From: Tigriopus japonicus | Taxonomy: Eukaryota > Arthropoda > Copepoda > Harpacticoida > Harpacticidae | Assembly: GCA_010645155.1 (NCBI GenBank) | Contig: CM021318.1 | Span: forward strand, 8,864,858 to 8,928,857 | Length of the DNA: 64,000 nucleotides | Reading direction: 5' to 3' | Shown: in pieces, positions 12,125 to 23,092 of the stretch | How the letters are laid out: each line of letters opens with the position of its first letter | Numbering within the stretch: position 1 is the first letter of the stretch | Notes under the pieces: generated by a model | What the model was told of the DNA's origin: nothing | Database searches by the model: none | Seen by the model: only the letters and a program-made list of their open reading frames with translations | Position numbers and translations under genes: made by a program

Positions 12125-15100
12125 TTACATTACTGCTAGTGAACGTGTGAATGTACGAACACGTGAATATTCAAGGGGATTTGGGGGCAACATGTCAATA
12201 CTAATCCAAGCAGGTTGTTGCGTCTCATTGAATTTGAATATGGTGTTCCATCCACTTTGGCTGTATCGAGCCCCAACCACATACAAATCGCCTTGGAACC
12301 AAGCCAGATTGGAAAATTGAATCGGTTCTGGGAACTCCCAGTCGGGCATTGTTATAAAGTCATGAGTTTCTTGATTGTAGATGAATACCTCAGTGCGGAA
12401 GATGGTTGTGGTGGTTGATGTTGGAGTAGGTGGGCAGCTTCCACCTAGACAGAGGTTCACTTTTGTTCCATTTGAAGTCACATAATCTGTGCATGTGGTT
12501 CCAATCATTTCACAAGGAAGGGAAAAAAGATGTCTTTTATTACCATCCAGGCTGAATTCTGTCGCAACATCTGAATTTCTGATCGAATTGTAAGAACCTC
12601 CAACTGCCAATACGGCAGTGTCAGATATCTTGGCTAGGCCCTCATAATATCGATAGAGATAAGGAGGTCCTTGGTGCCAATGGCCATCCTCGTCCATAGA
12701 TTCGGTTTTTAAATGAGGACCTAAACAAAGCATAAAAATGCTCTTTAAAGACCTTTGATTTCTTTCAAACTATCATATATACGTTGAACTTACCGGTATT
12801 GTTGTGAATTTGTTCAAAATTAGTGAATCCAGCAAAAATCCACCATGTTCGATTTATTCGGATCATATCACGAACCGCAACATGGGGAAAATTTAGATTC
12901 GGCATTGGAATCCATTCATCAGTTCCAAAGTACCAACGATAACAGGATCTTTGGATAATATAACACAAATGGAATCCCCATGGAAAGTCCATCAGAATTC
13001 GGTCTTGATCATAAGGTGGATCCAAGAATTTCATGGGCAAACCGTGCAATGGCGAGGTCTCCGGAATGAACTCGTAGAAGGTGTTTTCATTGTAGACCAC
13101 GACGCTTTCCACTTTATGCAAGGGAAAGTTTTTTTTGTGAGATTAACTCGTCTCAATGACTAATTGATAGTTCTTTTCGAGTTTTCTTTTGCTTTTTTTC
13201 TTCATATTGTTGAATAAAGTTATATAATAGATTTTGTTATCCATCAATTTTTGTATTACCCTTCCCCAGGATCAAGGAATGAAACCACTTAAAATTATAG
13301 GTTGTTTCAATTGAAGACAAAATCAGTAACAACATATCAGTTATGTTACACATGATGGCGCTGGATAACTGACTTATCATTTAACTTCGCCTTGGGCCAT
13401 ACTAAGGCTAAAGTGCAATACTGTTGAGCAAATTATTACAAATCGATTGTTCAACCTCATCTGGAACATGCCTTATCCATATTGGCTCCAAAGGGCTCAG
13501 CGATTAACAAAAGGTTTAGCAAGTCCAAAAATGTTTCATGGAGCAACTTAAGAACGAGAGATCTCACGCGTTGGGAAAGATTCTTGTTCACGGTGTTTTT
13601 TTGAGCATGATAAGTCATTTTCAAATTCCAAAAACTTTTGAGACCAGTTTTGAGATGTGAATGCAATACCGCATCTGCATCTAAATTCTGTTAATTAGGT
13701 CACGGGCAAAAACACGATATCAGGTCACTTTAAACATGCTTAAAAATTTTTTTTTGAACATTTTCTTCCACTCAATTCTCAAGTAGCCTTATGGGTGAGT
13801 TTACCTAAAATATTGTCAAATTCTACTAAGCCGTTTGTCTAGATTAATGTAACAACCCTCCCGTTTGGTCCTTCGAGAATGCTGAACGAAAAAGCCGTTG
13901 AAAAAAGATCCGCAAAATAGATTTCCGAAATATTTTAGAACAACACTGCTCTTAGTACATCTAAGACTGAAGTCAAAGTAAATTTTCAAATATTTGTTTT
14001 TAGTAACATTATAGAGTTTTTGCCCGTAACCTATTTCACCAAATTTAGATAACTGTTCTGCATTGCGTTCACATTTCAAAAGTGGTCTCAAAAGTTTCTG
14101 GAATTTGAAAATGACTTCTCACGCTTAAAAAAACACCGTGTGTTGTTACTCTTGTAATCATCAGGGCTGTACAGTACTCAAAGAAGGTATCAGAGGGATG
14201 AAAAACTGAACGTCTTCAAGAGCATCATTCAGTCTCCTCTCTTCTCTAGCAGGGTTCTTCGTTGTTCAATTTGTTTCCCTCCAAGGCCTAACTGACTGAG
14301 GTGATCCTCGTGCAATCTCTAAGGCAGGCTCAAACAAATTCGGAATATTCTATTCCTGATCAACCCTATGTTAAAGAGTTGTTTGAATCTGCTAATTATA
14401 ATGCGTTGGTAGGCCAAATATGATCAAAGTTTGGTTTGCTATTTCAAGGAATATCATGCCACTTGCAGTGGCAGTAAAAATCCTCAAATAAAGTAAACAC
14501 AAAAGAGGGGACTCACCTTCTTGAATAAGCTCCTCTCGAATAAAAATGTGGAAGGTTCCAGTCAATTGAGTAGCAATTGAAAGAATCTGATTGGGCGCAA
14601 GTATAAAACAGGCGTTGTTGTCCCATTTGAATCCAGGACACTCTGTCCAAATACATTTCATGGAACAAAGGGCTTCATTCCTAGAAGTTAAGTTGTCTAC
14701 TTTTCTGGTCTCGTCAAGAATCCTTTCACCGCCAACAGAAATTCAGAAAAAATGTAAAGCTTGTAAAGTTTGTGATATGTTCTTGCTTAGTCTATTTTCG
14801 AGTATTACGAGTGCAATTTTCGAGTTTGTGTCAAAAAACTTAACAAATCAGACAATGGCTTTTCGAAAAGCGAAAGACTTTCACTAAGTCCATCAAAAGC
14901 ATACTCTAATTTCCTTCTAAAATTTGTTAACATGCAACCTTTGTTTTGTTTGCAAAGGCTTTCAAAATATTTCATACAATTACTTACCCATTACCAAAAC
15001 TTTCCCATGCAATACCAAATTGATCATCGACCCTTATCTTTGAGTAAGTGTGTGTTCGAGCCAAGACATTGCTCAAGCTGAGGAATAACAGTAAGCAAAT

Positions 15101-15130
15101 GCATCGAAATTGGATACTCTGTGACAACAT
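12125..15130 (-). CDS. Secreted PAN-kelch protein, array copy B (complete, 4 exons)
   Basis: Exons are 14988-15130, 14517-14680, 12794-13111 and 12125-12720, giving 406 codons plus stop with the family's 2, 1, 1 intron phases. The signal peptide is strongly hydrophobic (CICLLLFLSLSNVLA). Exon 2 keeps the four-Cys PAN-like pattern. In exon 3, 90 of the first 96 residues match copy A, but the last ten codons differ almost completely. Exon 4 has a Thr/Pro-rich insertion (TPTSTTTT) right after the GGSCP of the middle kelch blade. Intron 2 is 1405 bp instead of about 60-165 bp because it holds LINE debris and a 125-bp inverted repeat; the splice borders are intact, so the gene may still function. 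The 100 bp upstream of the start resembles that of copy A. Confidence 0.83.
13589..13713. repeat. Inverted repeat arm (left), 125 bp
   Basis: This stretch is the imperfect reverse complement of 14016-14140, sharing the boundary CACGGTGTTTTTTT and long blocks such as TGGTCTCAAAAGTTT and CGGGCAAAAAC on the opposite arm. Both arms are 125 bp, separated by 302 bp, inside intron 2 of copy B. It may be a small foldback element or two opposed copies of a repeat. Confidence 0.7.
14016..14140. repeat. Inverted repeat arm (right), 125 bp
   Basis: This is the reverse-complement partner of 13589-13713. Divergence between the arms (scattered substitutions and small indels) indicates it is not recent. Confidence 0.7.
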
Positions 15131-15235
15131 GACTGTTCACAGTTCAATAGTGCACTAACTGGAGAGTTATCCATGAATAATTCAGGTCAATGTACGTGCA
15201 TTGCTAAGAAATTTTGAAATATGTTCGAGGACGGA
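15131..15235 (-). promoter_or_regulatory. Conserved upstream block of copy B (shared with copy A)
   Basis: It carries the same ordered motifs as the block upstream of copy A (CCGTCCTCG, ATATTTCAAAATTTC, GACCTGAATT, CCAGTT). Spacing to the start codon is about the same in both copies. Function is inferred from position only. Confidence 0.45.
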
Positions 15236-15304
15236 TGAAGAAGGTGCCTTGTTTGACGCCTAATCTACCGGGTATTCCAAAAGAAACGTAACCTCTAACT
15301 TTAG

Positions 15305-15373
15305 GTTGGAAGTATAGTTGAAGCATACCTAGAAACATTATCTACCTCAACAAAACTACCTCAACGACCGACC
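15305..15373. repeat. Fragment of the palindromic MITE family
   Basis: It shares GGAAGTATAGTTGAAGCATA-type sequence and the terminus CTACCTCAACGACCGACCT with the full element at 15752-16020, but lacks the interior. Confidence 0.55.
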
Positions 15374-15751
15374 TTAAATCATCTATAACTCGCGATGAAA
15401 AAAAAATATATGAACCTTACTTTCATTGCATTTGATTTTCTAAGAATTTGGGTTATAGAGTAGTGATGGGATTCAATCTGATTTCAACCTGTTCAATCGT
15501 TTAGGGCTGCCATCACAGCCTTTGGTCCATTTCAAAAATTGTTTGAAAAAGAATTTGTCTGATCTTGATGGCACCCCTGGTCTGAAGTCTTCCAAAACAG
15601 GGTCACCCTTTAGATATTCTTTATGAACGAACGCAGTTTTCACAAAAGTGACAAGAGAACTGTTTTACTTGAATCGGCAGACACAACGAAGCAGGGCGCG
15701 TAAAAATGATTGAGCAGATTGTAAATGAGATTGAACTCCCTCAGTATTTGA

Positions 15752-16020
15752 AGGTCGGTTGTTGAGGTAGTTTTGAAGTATAGTAGAAGCAAATCAAGAA
15801 GCATAAAAGACGCATTTGAGACGGAGTAGAAACAACCTTGCTCGATCAGGTTTCACAACATAAGCTGCGCTGCGTTTATCGCGATTGAAAAAACGCAGCT
15901 TTTGTAGCGAAACTTGATTGAGCATGGTTATTTCTACTCTGTCTCAAATGCTTCTTCTATGCTTTTTATGCGTCTTGATATGGTTCTACTATACTTTTAA
16001 CGTACCTCAACAACCGACCT
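15752..16020. mobile_element. Near-palindromic MITE (about 269 bp)
   Basis: Arms 15752-15854 and 15909-16020 are imperfect reverse complements over more than 100 bp, starting GGTCGGTTGTTGAGGTA, around a 54-bp centre that itself folds (AGCTGCG/CGCAGCT). The transcript would form a long hairpin. Related sequence occurs at 15305-15373 and 24270-24370, so it is a dispersed family. No coding capacity. Confidence 0.75.
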
Positions 16021-16230
16021 ATAGACCACATGTTAACGCACCTAATTTAAAAGCTAGAGTATACCAAGATCAAATCAGACTGACTGGCCTCGAGTATATA
16101 CCGGTACTTGTGACAACTCCTATGTTTGAAACGCAGCTGCTGGGGAGAGAAAATACTCGCGAATGCTAATTCGACTTGATTTTGCTATACTCTCCCTTTT
16201 GAATTAAGTGCGTCAGCATGCGGCCTATAG
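16018..16230. mobile_element. MITE family 2, copy 1 (about 213 bp)
   Basis: Termini are inverted over about 55-60 bp: CTATAGACCACATGTTAACG on the left, and the complement of GCATGCGGCCTATAG on the right, followed inward by AATTCAAAAG- and AGAGTATACC-like blocks. It directly abuts the palindromic MITE. A second copy lies at 18541-18750. Non-coding. Confidence 0.72.
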
Positions 16231-17187
16231 AGTCAAAAAACCAAGTTCCCTCTGGTTCAAAATGTCAGCGACGACGTTTTTTTTCTATTGAGTTCTGTTA
16301 ATACTAGGGGGAGTATAAGCCTAAAAATATATCTCTGGTCGCCAACTGTTGAGCGGACAAAAGTGTGGGAACATTTGTAATGAGTGACCAGGCAACTGAC
16401 AAACATGCAATTGATGAGCCAAAGGTGGAATTGAGTAATATTATTGGTAATTTTTTGCTTTTGTTGATGGTCACTTTCTTGAAAGAACCAAAGACGTCAC
16501 TTAGTGACCGTCCCTTGGATTTGAATCCTACAACTAGGAACTTTTTTGCCAATAAATTGAATAAGTCATTTGTAGGAAGAACACAAATTTAAGCTTTTGC
16601 GTTATGTAGGGTTAATCCAATACATAAATGGACAAAAACTAACTTGTGGTATCGAGAACAATTTTAAAAAGTTGGTCTTGATTCGCATTTTTGGTCACCC
16701 TAACTGTCCACTCAACAGTTGTGAAGGCGACATTTTCCGCATTCCGCCCGATTCCGCCCCGCTTGCCAAATCAGTCTGACTAAAGCTTGCACGTCATCTA
16801 GTGATTAATAAATGATCTAAGGTTTTCCCCGAGGAAGAGTCATTTTTTGAAAACAGAGCGTTCGCGACTCTTTTTTTCACCTCAAAATTTGGCGTCAATC
16901 GAAAATCAGGCAACATAAATTTATAAAGCGAATAAAACCCAATATATTTTTTGGCGAGGATCAACCATTTCTGAGTGACGGACCTGCTGTTCTGTTGCTT
17001 ATGAATCACCCGGTGTATTAATGATCATTGGCTCATGAAAGACACTCACACAGAGAAAACGATTGTTGATATTTTTTCTTTAAGTTTGTTCTTGAACACA
17101 AAGACAAAAACAATATTTTGTACAATTCTAAACCCACATTAATCTATATCAAACCACAGTTTGGGATCATGCAGGGTTCTCGTTTAC

Positions 17188-18395
17188 TTAAAACACTAAA
17201 ACTGAGCGATTAAATGTGCGAACATTTCCCCAATCCCCAAGCGGATCAGTAAACTCGGGTAACTCATCAATGACGTTCCAAACAGGCTGTTTTGTCTCAT
17301 TGAACTGATAAACTGTCGTTGTGGAGCTAGTCTCGTAAGTAGCTCCAAGCTCATACAAATGACCATGGAACCAAGCTAGATTCGAGAATTGGATCTTTTC
17401 AGGAAAGTTCCACTCAGGCACTTCTGTCCACGTCCCAGTCGCCAAAGTATAGACATAGACCAATGTCTGAACTTGGGATTCGACCAAAGGGCAATTTCCT
17501 CCCAAGCAGAGGACCATTTTTGTTCCATTGTTCGACTCGTAATCACTACAAGTGGTTCCAAATATTTGACAAGACACGGTAAACCGATGATCTTTGGTTC
17601 CTTTAAGAACGTCGAACTCGGTGACAACATCAATCGAAAACCCTTCCTTTTCAGGAAAACGAGCTCCTCCAACAGCCAACAAGCTCGTGTCTGAAATGCT
17701 TGCAAAGGCCTCCAGATATCGTTCAAGATATGTTTTTCCTCGATACCAATTACCATCTTCATCCATGAACTCGCTGATTGTATGTGGTACTGAGAAAAAG
17801 AGGAAATTTCATGACTTCTTACTTAACTGAATATCATCTTTGTCTTGCCTTGACCCACAATTTACTCTATTAGGTTCTTGCGGTTGCCAAAACCCTCCTA
17901 ACATCCACCATGTTCCATTGATTTGAAGTGCATCACGAATCTCAGCATGTGGAACAAGTAAATCTGGCATTGAAATCCATTGGTCTGTTCCAAAATACCA
18001 ACGATGGCAGGATTTTTCATTGATGTAGCACAAATGGAATCCCCATGAGAAATCCATTAAAATGCTTTTTGTGGTTAGCGGAGGATCAGGAAATATCGTT
18101 GGACAGCATTGTAATGGCGAGTTTTTAGGAATGTATTCATAGAATACATTTCCGCTATAAGCCACGACACTTTCCACTTCGAGACGAAAGAGGTTAAGTT
18201 AGTTGAAAAAGGTAATATTGAAAAGGATGTGTACCTTTTTGGACAAAACCTTGCCGAATGAAGATGCTCAAACCATTTGCTAGGGTTTGCGTGGGCAAGG
18301 TCTGATTTACCTCCAGAAAATAACACGTTTGGTTATTCCATTTGAAACCCGGACAACCGAGCCAAATACATTGAAAAGAACAAAAGATTTCACTC
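17188..18395 (-). CDS. Secreted PAN-kelch protein, array copy C (exon 1 not found)
   Basis: Three exons are visible: 18235-18395 (four-Cys PAN-like exon 2), 17859-18176 (kelch exon 3) and 17188-17789 (kelch exon 4, ending in a stop). The exon 3 donor is GTGGGT. It was chosen because it makes exon 3 exactly 318 nt, as in the other copies, keeps phase 1 and leaves a 69-bp intron; a GTAAGA further downstream would leave only 33 bp. No signal-peptide exon with the usual ending before GTAAGT is seen between 18396 and the N run at 20039. Exon 1 may lie in the gap or be lost. The upstream stretch holds a 210-bp MITE and a LINE fragment. The exons shown are open, so the copy is either partial because of assembly or a 5'-truncated gene. 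Confidence 0.7.
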
Positions 18396-18540
18396 CTGGA
18401 ACATTGATGTATATTCATTTAATGAAGTCTTACAAGTATAAGGCATTATTGCTATTGGAGAACGTTAACACTAAAAAGAAGTGATCGGTAAAGAACGAAA
18501 AGGTAGAGCACCAGCTAATAAAACCCAAGGGAAATAATCT

Positions 18541-18750
18541 TATAGGCCGCATGTTAACGCACCTAATTCAAAAGTAAGAGTATACCAAAATCAAGTCAGA
18601 TTAACCGGCCTCGAATGTACAGTATATTTGTGACAACACCTGTGTTTGAAACGCAGCAGCTGGGGAGAGTATATACTCAACGAATGCTAATTCGACTTGA
18701 TTTTGGCATACTCTCGCTTTTGAATTAAGTGTGTTAACATGGGGCCTTTA
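18541..18750. mobile_element. MITE family 2, copy 2 (about 210 bp), upstream of copy C exon 2
   Basis: It aligns end to end with 16018-16230, including GTTTGAAACGCAGC and CTGGGGAGAG in the centre. The inverted termini are TATAGGCCGCATGTTAACGC and a right end reading AAAGGCCCCATGTTAACAC on the complement. It lies in what would be intron 1 of copy C. Confidence 0.75.
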
Positions 18751-19489
18751 AATTGTAATGAACTCTAAAGAGCATACCCAGGACTTGAATGCGACAACCG
18801 TAAATTGGACCTTGGATCAACTTTAACATTGACAAAATGATAAGATTGGACCATGGCTTGAACGAAATTGAAGGGAAGACACCATGAAATCAAGCAAAAG
18901 AAAGTTAGTGAGGGAGCCATAACTGCTTCCCAACTAATGGATCGATTGCTAAAGATTGACTATTGAGTAAGATTCAACCGTGTGTCGTTACTGTGAAACA
19001 AAAGAATTCTCCAAACTGGGTGTCCCATTTATTTTGGGGCAATTTACATTATCAATAGCAGAATGACGGATGTGGTGGAAATTAAACCATGTAATCAAGT
19101 TATTTTAACCAAGCAACTGTGTGTATATCATTTTTTCATGACTGCCTTTTTTCTTTTATTTGTGAGCCTTTGTTATTCATTTTTATTTTTGTACATTCAC
19201 AGATACTCTAATCATACACCACAAGGTGTTTAGAAGTGGTTTTATCAATACAATACAAACTTTTGCCCAAAAACTTAATAACAAAGATTTTCCAAATATT
19301 ATAAGTAGTGTACTAGTGCCACGCAAATCAAATCAGAGTTGCGACGCCTTTTTCTTTCATTCTCCAACACGATTGTACTCAAGAAAAAGTTTGCTTTATA
19401 ATATCGGTAAAAGAAAAATAAAAAAACAAGGCTTCAAAGTGAAATTAAGTGTAATTTAATATAATTTAAAAACAGATAATAAAAACTAA

Positions 19490-20038
19490 TAAAAAACGAC
19501 GACTGGAGTCCCTCAAGGAAGCATTTTGGGATCTCTCCTTTTCACAATTTTTGTTGCAGATTTGATGGTGGAAAACAAAAAGACCGCCATTCTTAAATTT
19601 GCAGATGATACGAAGTTATATCGAGTTATCAAGGAAGAGGAAGACTGCGAAGGCATGCAACAGGATATAGACCGGCTTGCAGCTTGGGCAGTTGGTAACT
19701 CGATGGTTTTCAATCCCTTAAAGACAAAAGTAATGTGTTTTGGAAACACTAAGGTTTCGTGTCAATACGATATGCAGGGTGTTCCCTTGGAATGTGTCAC
19801 AAACCATCGAGATCTTGGTGGACTGTGATTTGAAGTTTTCTCAACATTGTGTCCAAATTGCCTCAAAGGCGAGGAGGGTTATGGGAACAATAAACCGCCG
19901 ATTTACCGCAAGGTGTCCAACGCTAATTACCAAACTCTACGTGACATATGTTCGTCTGATCCTAGGGTTTTGTACTCAGGTCTGGAACCCTACCTTATAA
20001 AAAGACGTGGCCTGTCTGGAGTCTGTCCGAAGGCAGTA
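19490..20038 (+). pseudogene. LINE reverse transcriptase fragment, frameshifted and cut by the assembly gap
   Basis: The frame begins with TTGVPQGSILGSLLFTIFV (RT motif B region) and continues to KFADDTKLYR near 19598, containing the catalytic Asp-Asp of the polymerase active site. Around 19815-19826 the frame shifts; the second frame continues VDCDLKFSQH, then LYVTYVRLILGFCTQVWNP, a TAA at 19998 and KDVACLESVRRQ before the N run. Motif order matches jockey/CR1-type non-LTR elements. One shift and one stop mean it is inactive. It lies antisense to the array, upstream of copy C exon 2. Confidence 0.8.
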
Positions 20039-20702
20039 NNNNNNNNNNNNNNNNNNNNNNNNNNNNNNNNNNNNNNNNNNNNNNNNNNNNNNNNNNNNNN
20101 NNNNNNNNNNNNNNNNNNNNNNNNNNNNNNNNNNNNNNNNNNNNNNNNNNNNNNNNNNNNNNNNNNNNNNNNNNNNNNNNNNNNNNNNNNNNNNNNNNNN
20201 NNNNNNNNNNNNNNNNNNNNNNNNNNNNNNNNNNNNNNNNNNNNNNNNNNNNNNNNNNNNNNNNNNNNNNNNNNNNNNNNNNNNNNNNNNNNNNNNNNNN
20301 NNNNNNNNNNNNNNNNNNNNNNNNNNNNNNNNNNNNNNNNNNNNNNNNNNNNNNNNNNNNNNNNNNNNNNNNNNNNNNNNNNNNNNNNNNNNNNNNNNNN
20401 NNNNNNNNNNNNNNNNNNNNNNNNNNNNNNNNNNNNNNNNNNNNNNNNNNNNNNNNNNNNNNNNNNNNNNNNNNNNNNNNNNNNNNNNNNNNNNNNNNNN
20501 NNNNNNNNNNNNNNNNNNNNNNNNNNNNNNNNNNNNNNNNNNNNNNNNNNNNNNNNNNNNNNNNNNNNNNNNNNNNNNNNNNNNNNNNNNNNNNNNNNNN
20601 NNNNNNNNNNNNNNNNNNNNNNNNNNNNNNNNNNNNNNNNNNNNNNNNNNNNNNNNNNNNNNNNNNNNNNNNNNNNNNNNNNNNNNNNNNNNNNNNNNNN
20701 NN
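20039..20702. other. Assembly gap (664 N)
   Basis: A run of N between the LINE fragment and the 3' end region of copy D. It may hide exon 1 of copy C and the rest of the LINE. Confidence 0.99.
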
Positions 20703-21730
20703 TTTTGTCAAAGAAACTAAAAACGGGATAATCAATCGAAAAATAAAATTTATAACATAACTTTCAAGAGGAAAAGGACCATCACCACAAGATATAAAAT
20801 GTGAAAAGTTGGCCTTGAATCAAAGTGTTCTTATAAAATCCATTAAAAAAGAATGATCACATTCGTAGTGAATTGTCACAATAGCATATACATTTAAAGG
20901 ACTAAAAGTGAGCGATTAAATATGCGAACATTAGAATATTCCCAGAGCTGATACGGCAAAATGTCTACAACTGTCCAAACGGGCTCTTTGGTCTCATCGA
21001 ATTGGTACACAATGTTTTTGTCACTAAACTCATATAGAGCCCCAAGCACATACAATTTTCCTTGGAACCAAGCTAAATTTGCAAAGCGGATCTTTTCAGG
21101 GAACTTCCAATCGGGCATTTCCACCCACGCCCCAGTCTCCAAATGATATACGAAAACCATATTCTGAACCTGGGGTTGAGCTGAAAGGCAAGTTCCTCCC
21201 AGGCAAAGAACCATCCTTACACCATTATTCGATATACAAGTACTGCAAGTAGTTCCAAACATTTTACAAGTTACTTTAAATCTATTGGCTTGAGTTCCAC
21301 TTTGGACGTCATATTCGGTTACATCATTGAGCGAGGTTGTTGCCTTATTAGGAGTGTGAGCTCCTCCCACGGCTAATATACTTGTGTCTGATATACTTGC
21401 AAGGCCCTCTAGGTATCGACTCAAATACGTTTTTCCTCGATGCCAATGACCACTCTCATCCATGAACTCTGTGATTCGATGTGGGGCTGAAAATGCAAGC
21501 ATATAATGTGATGATCAAGGCTTTCATTGATCGTAAAGGCGTATCAGACTACAATTTTCGCTTTCCACGTCTTGGGTTTCCCAAAAACCTCCCAGGAGCC
21601 ACCACGTTTTATTAATTTGGATCACGTCTCGAACATCGGCATGGGGATAAAGTAAGTTTGGCATTGGCATCCATTCATCGGTTCCAAAGTACCAATGATA
21701 ACAAGCTCTGTGGACGGTATAACACATATG

Positions 21731-22457
21731 TAGAGCGGCCGAAAATATTTAATTAAATATTTAATTTAAATGTTTTACCGTATTGAGCACTTTTTAAATA
21801 TTTGTGCTTTTCTTCCAAAACTAAAGGAAAATTCCCTTTGTTTCTTTGAATTATATCAAGAATCATCATGATTTCCGCATATCTTTTGAAATATTGGCTA
21901 ACAATCTGACCTTCCCAAAACAAAATTTTCAAAATCTCCCTTTTTTAATTATTAGGCCAATTTTTGAGGTGAATAGTCAACAACTAAATTGGGAAAGTAT
22001 TCTGCGTGGGAAAGAAAAATTTGGTCGATTTGGCCTTGAAAATTACATTAACGGATTTGAATCTAGAAAAGAAAAGCACAGCTCCAACCAAAACAAAATT
22101 CGGGAAACTCTGGGCTGAATGTTCAACCAAATCTTGACCAGTAACATTTTGATTAACTCTAGGGTAAAAATAAAGACTGTCAAGAAAAACCAATTTTCAC
22201 TACATGGTATGAATGTTTTCCACCAAAGATTTGTCTACCTGCATTTTCGTCGTTGCAAAATTTTCATCAAAAAATTTGGATTTTGAATACAGAAGAAGCT
22301 CTAAAAATACCAATTTTTTCCCCTGAATACCTACAAATTTAAATATTTTTTAAATATTTGGGTGCTTTTTAAATATTTTCTTAAATATTTTGATGTTTTT
22401 TCCTTAAATATTATTTAAATATTTGGCCTTGAAAATTAAATATTTTCGGCCGCTCTA
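21731..22457. mobile_element. Non-autonomous hAT-like MITE (727 bp) inside copy D exon 3
   Basis: The element has 24-bp perfect terminal inverted repeats beginning TAGAGCGGCCGAAAATATTT and is flanked by the identical octamer CACATATG (21723-21730 and 22458-22465). An 8-bp target duplication and a terminus fitting YARNG are known hAT-superfamily hallmarks. The interior is AT-rich, with many TTAAATATTT motifs clustered near both ends, typical of subterminal transposase-binding repeats. No transposase frame is present, so mobilisation would need a related autonomous element. Perfect TIRs and target duplications suggest recent movement. Confidence 0.9.
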
Positions 22458-23092
22458 CACATATGGAAACCCCATGGGAAGTCCATCAAGACGAATTCTG
22501 TGGCCATGGGAGGATCAGGGAATACCGTTTGGAAACCTTGCAATAGCGTGTCGCTAGGTATGAATTCAAAGATGGCGATTGCGTTGTAAGCCACCACACT
22601 TTCCACTTTTGAACCAAGAAGAGTCGGAATTAGCAATGTTGATTTTTTTTCTAAAACTAGCTTACCTTTTTGAATGAAGTCAGGTCGAATGAAAATGCCC
22701 GTCCCTTTTGATCTAACGGAGAGGGGGATGCTTTGATTTCTTTTCAGTTGAAAGCAAGTTTGATTGTCCCAAAGGAAACCGGGGCAGCCAGTCCAAACAC
22801 ACATCATAGAGCAAAGGACCTTACTTCTGCAAAATGCGTTTTTCTTTACTTATATCTTGGGTCCTCTCAAGGGAGCACACATCACAATTGACACGTTTAT
22901 TTATAAAAATGTATATCTAGGGTTCAGACTTATGGCGGATGTAGGGGGGCATTGCAAAGGTGAAAATATATTTTGAAAAATAACCATGATTAACATTGCA
23001 CTACAGAATCATACAACTTTGAAGACAGATTCACCAGCAATATTTCCTTTTAAATGGCTGAATAACAATCAAACTATCATTGGTCTAAAGCA

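Larger units (their letters stand above)
13430..14430 (+). pseudogene. Degenerate non-LTR retrotransposon (LINE) 3' fragments in intron 2 of copy B
   Basis: Near 13449 the plus strand reads VQPHLEHALSILAPKGSA, which matches the thumb region following LINE reverse transcriptase domains (a 'yvRPhLEYa..vWsP' type motif). Near 14190-14225 it reads RYQRDEKLNVFKSII, and at 14361-14417 IPDQPYVKELFESANYNAL followed by a stop, resembling the C-terminal tail of such proteins. These islands lie in different frames, separated by stops and by an inverted repeat. It is a dead remnant in antisense orientation to the host gene. The family assignment rests on motifs only. Confidence 0.55.
15271..17013. mobile_element. 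Possible degenerate mariner-like element hosting two nested MITEs
   Basis: The left end reads TACCGGGTATTCCAAAAGAA. The right end, on the complement, reads TACACCGGGTGATTCATAAG. The ends are similar, inverted and abut TA dinucleotides, as expected of mariner termini. No transposase could be recognised between them, and two MITEs lie inside. The pairing of these ends is tentative. Confidence 0.3.

Noticed and set aside
17790..17822. Alternative 33-bp intron between exons 3 and 4 of copy C
   Set aside because: Too short for an arthropod intron, and it would make exon 3 longer than the constant 318 nt seen in all other copies.
19847..20735. Long frames across the N run
   Set aside because: Most codons are N; the apparent length is an artefact of the gap.
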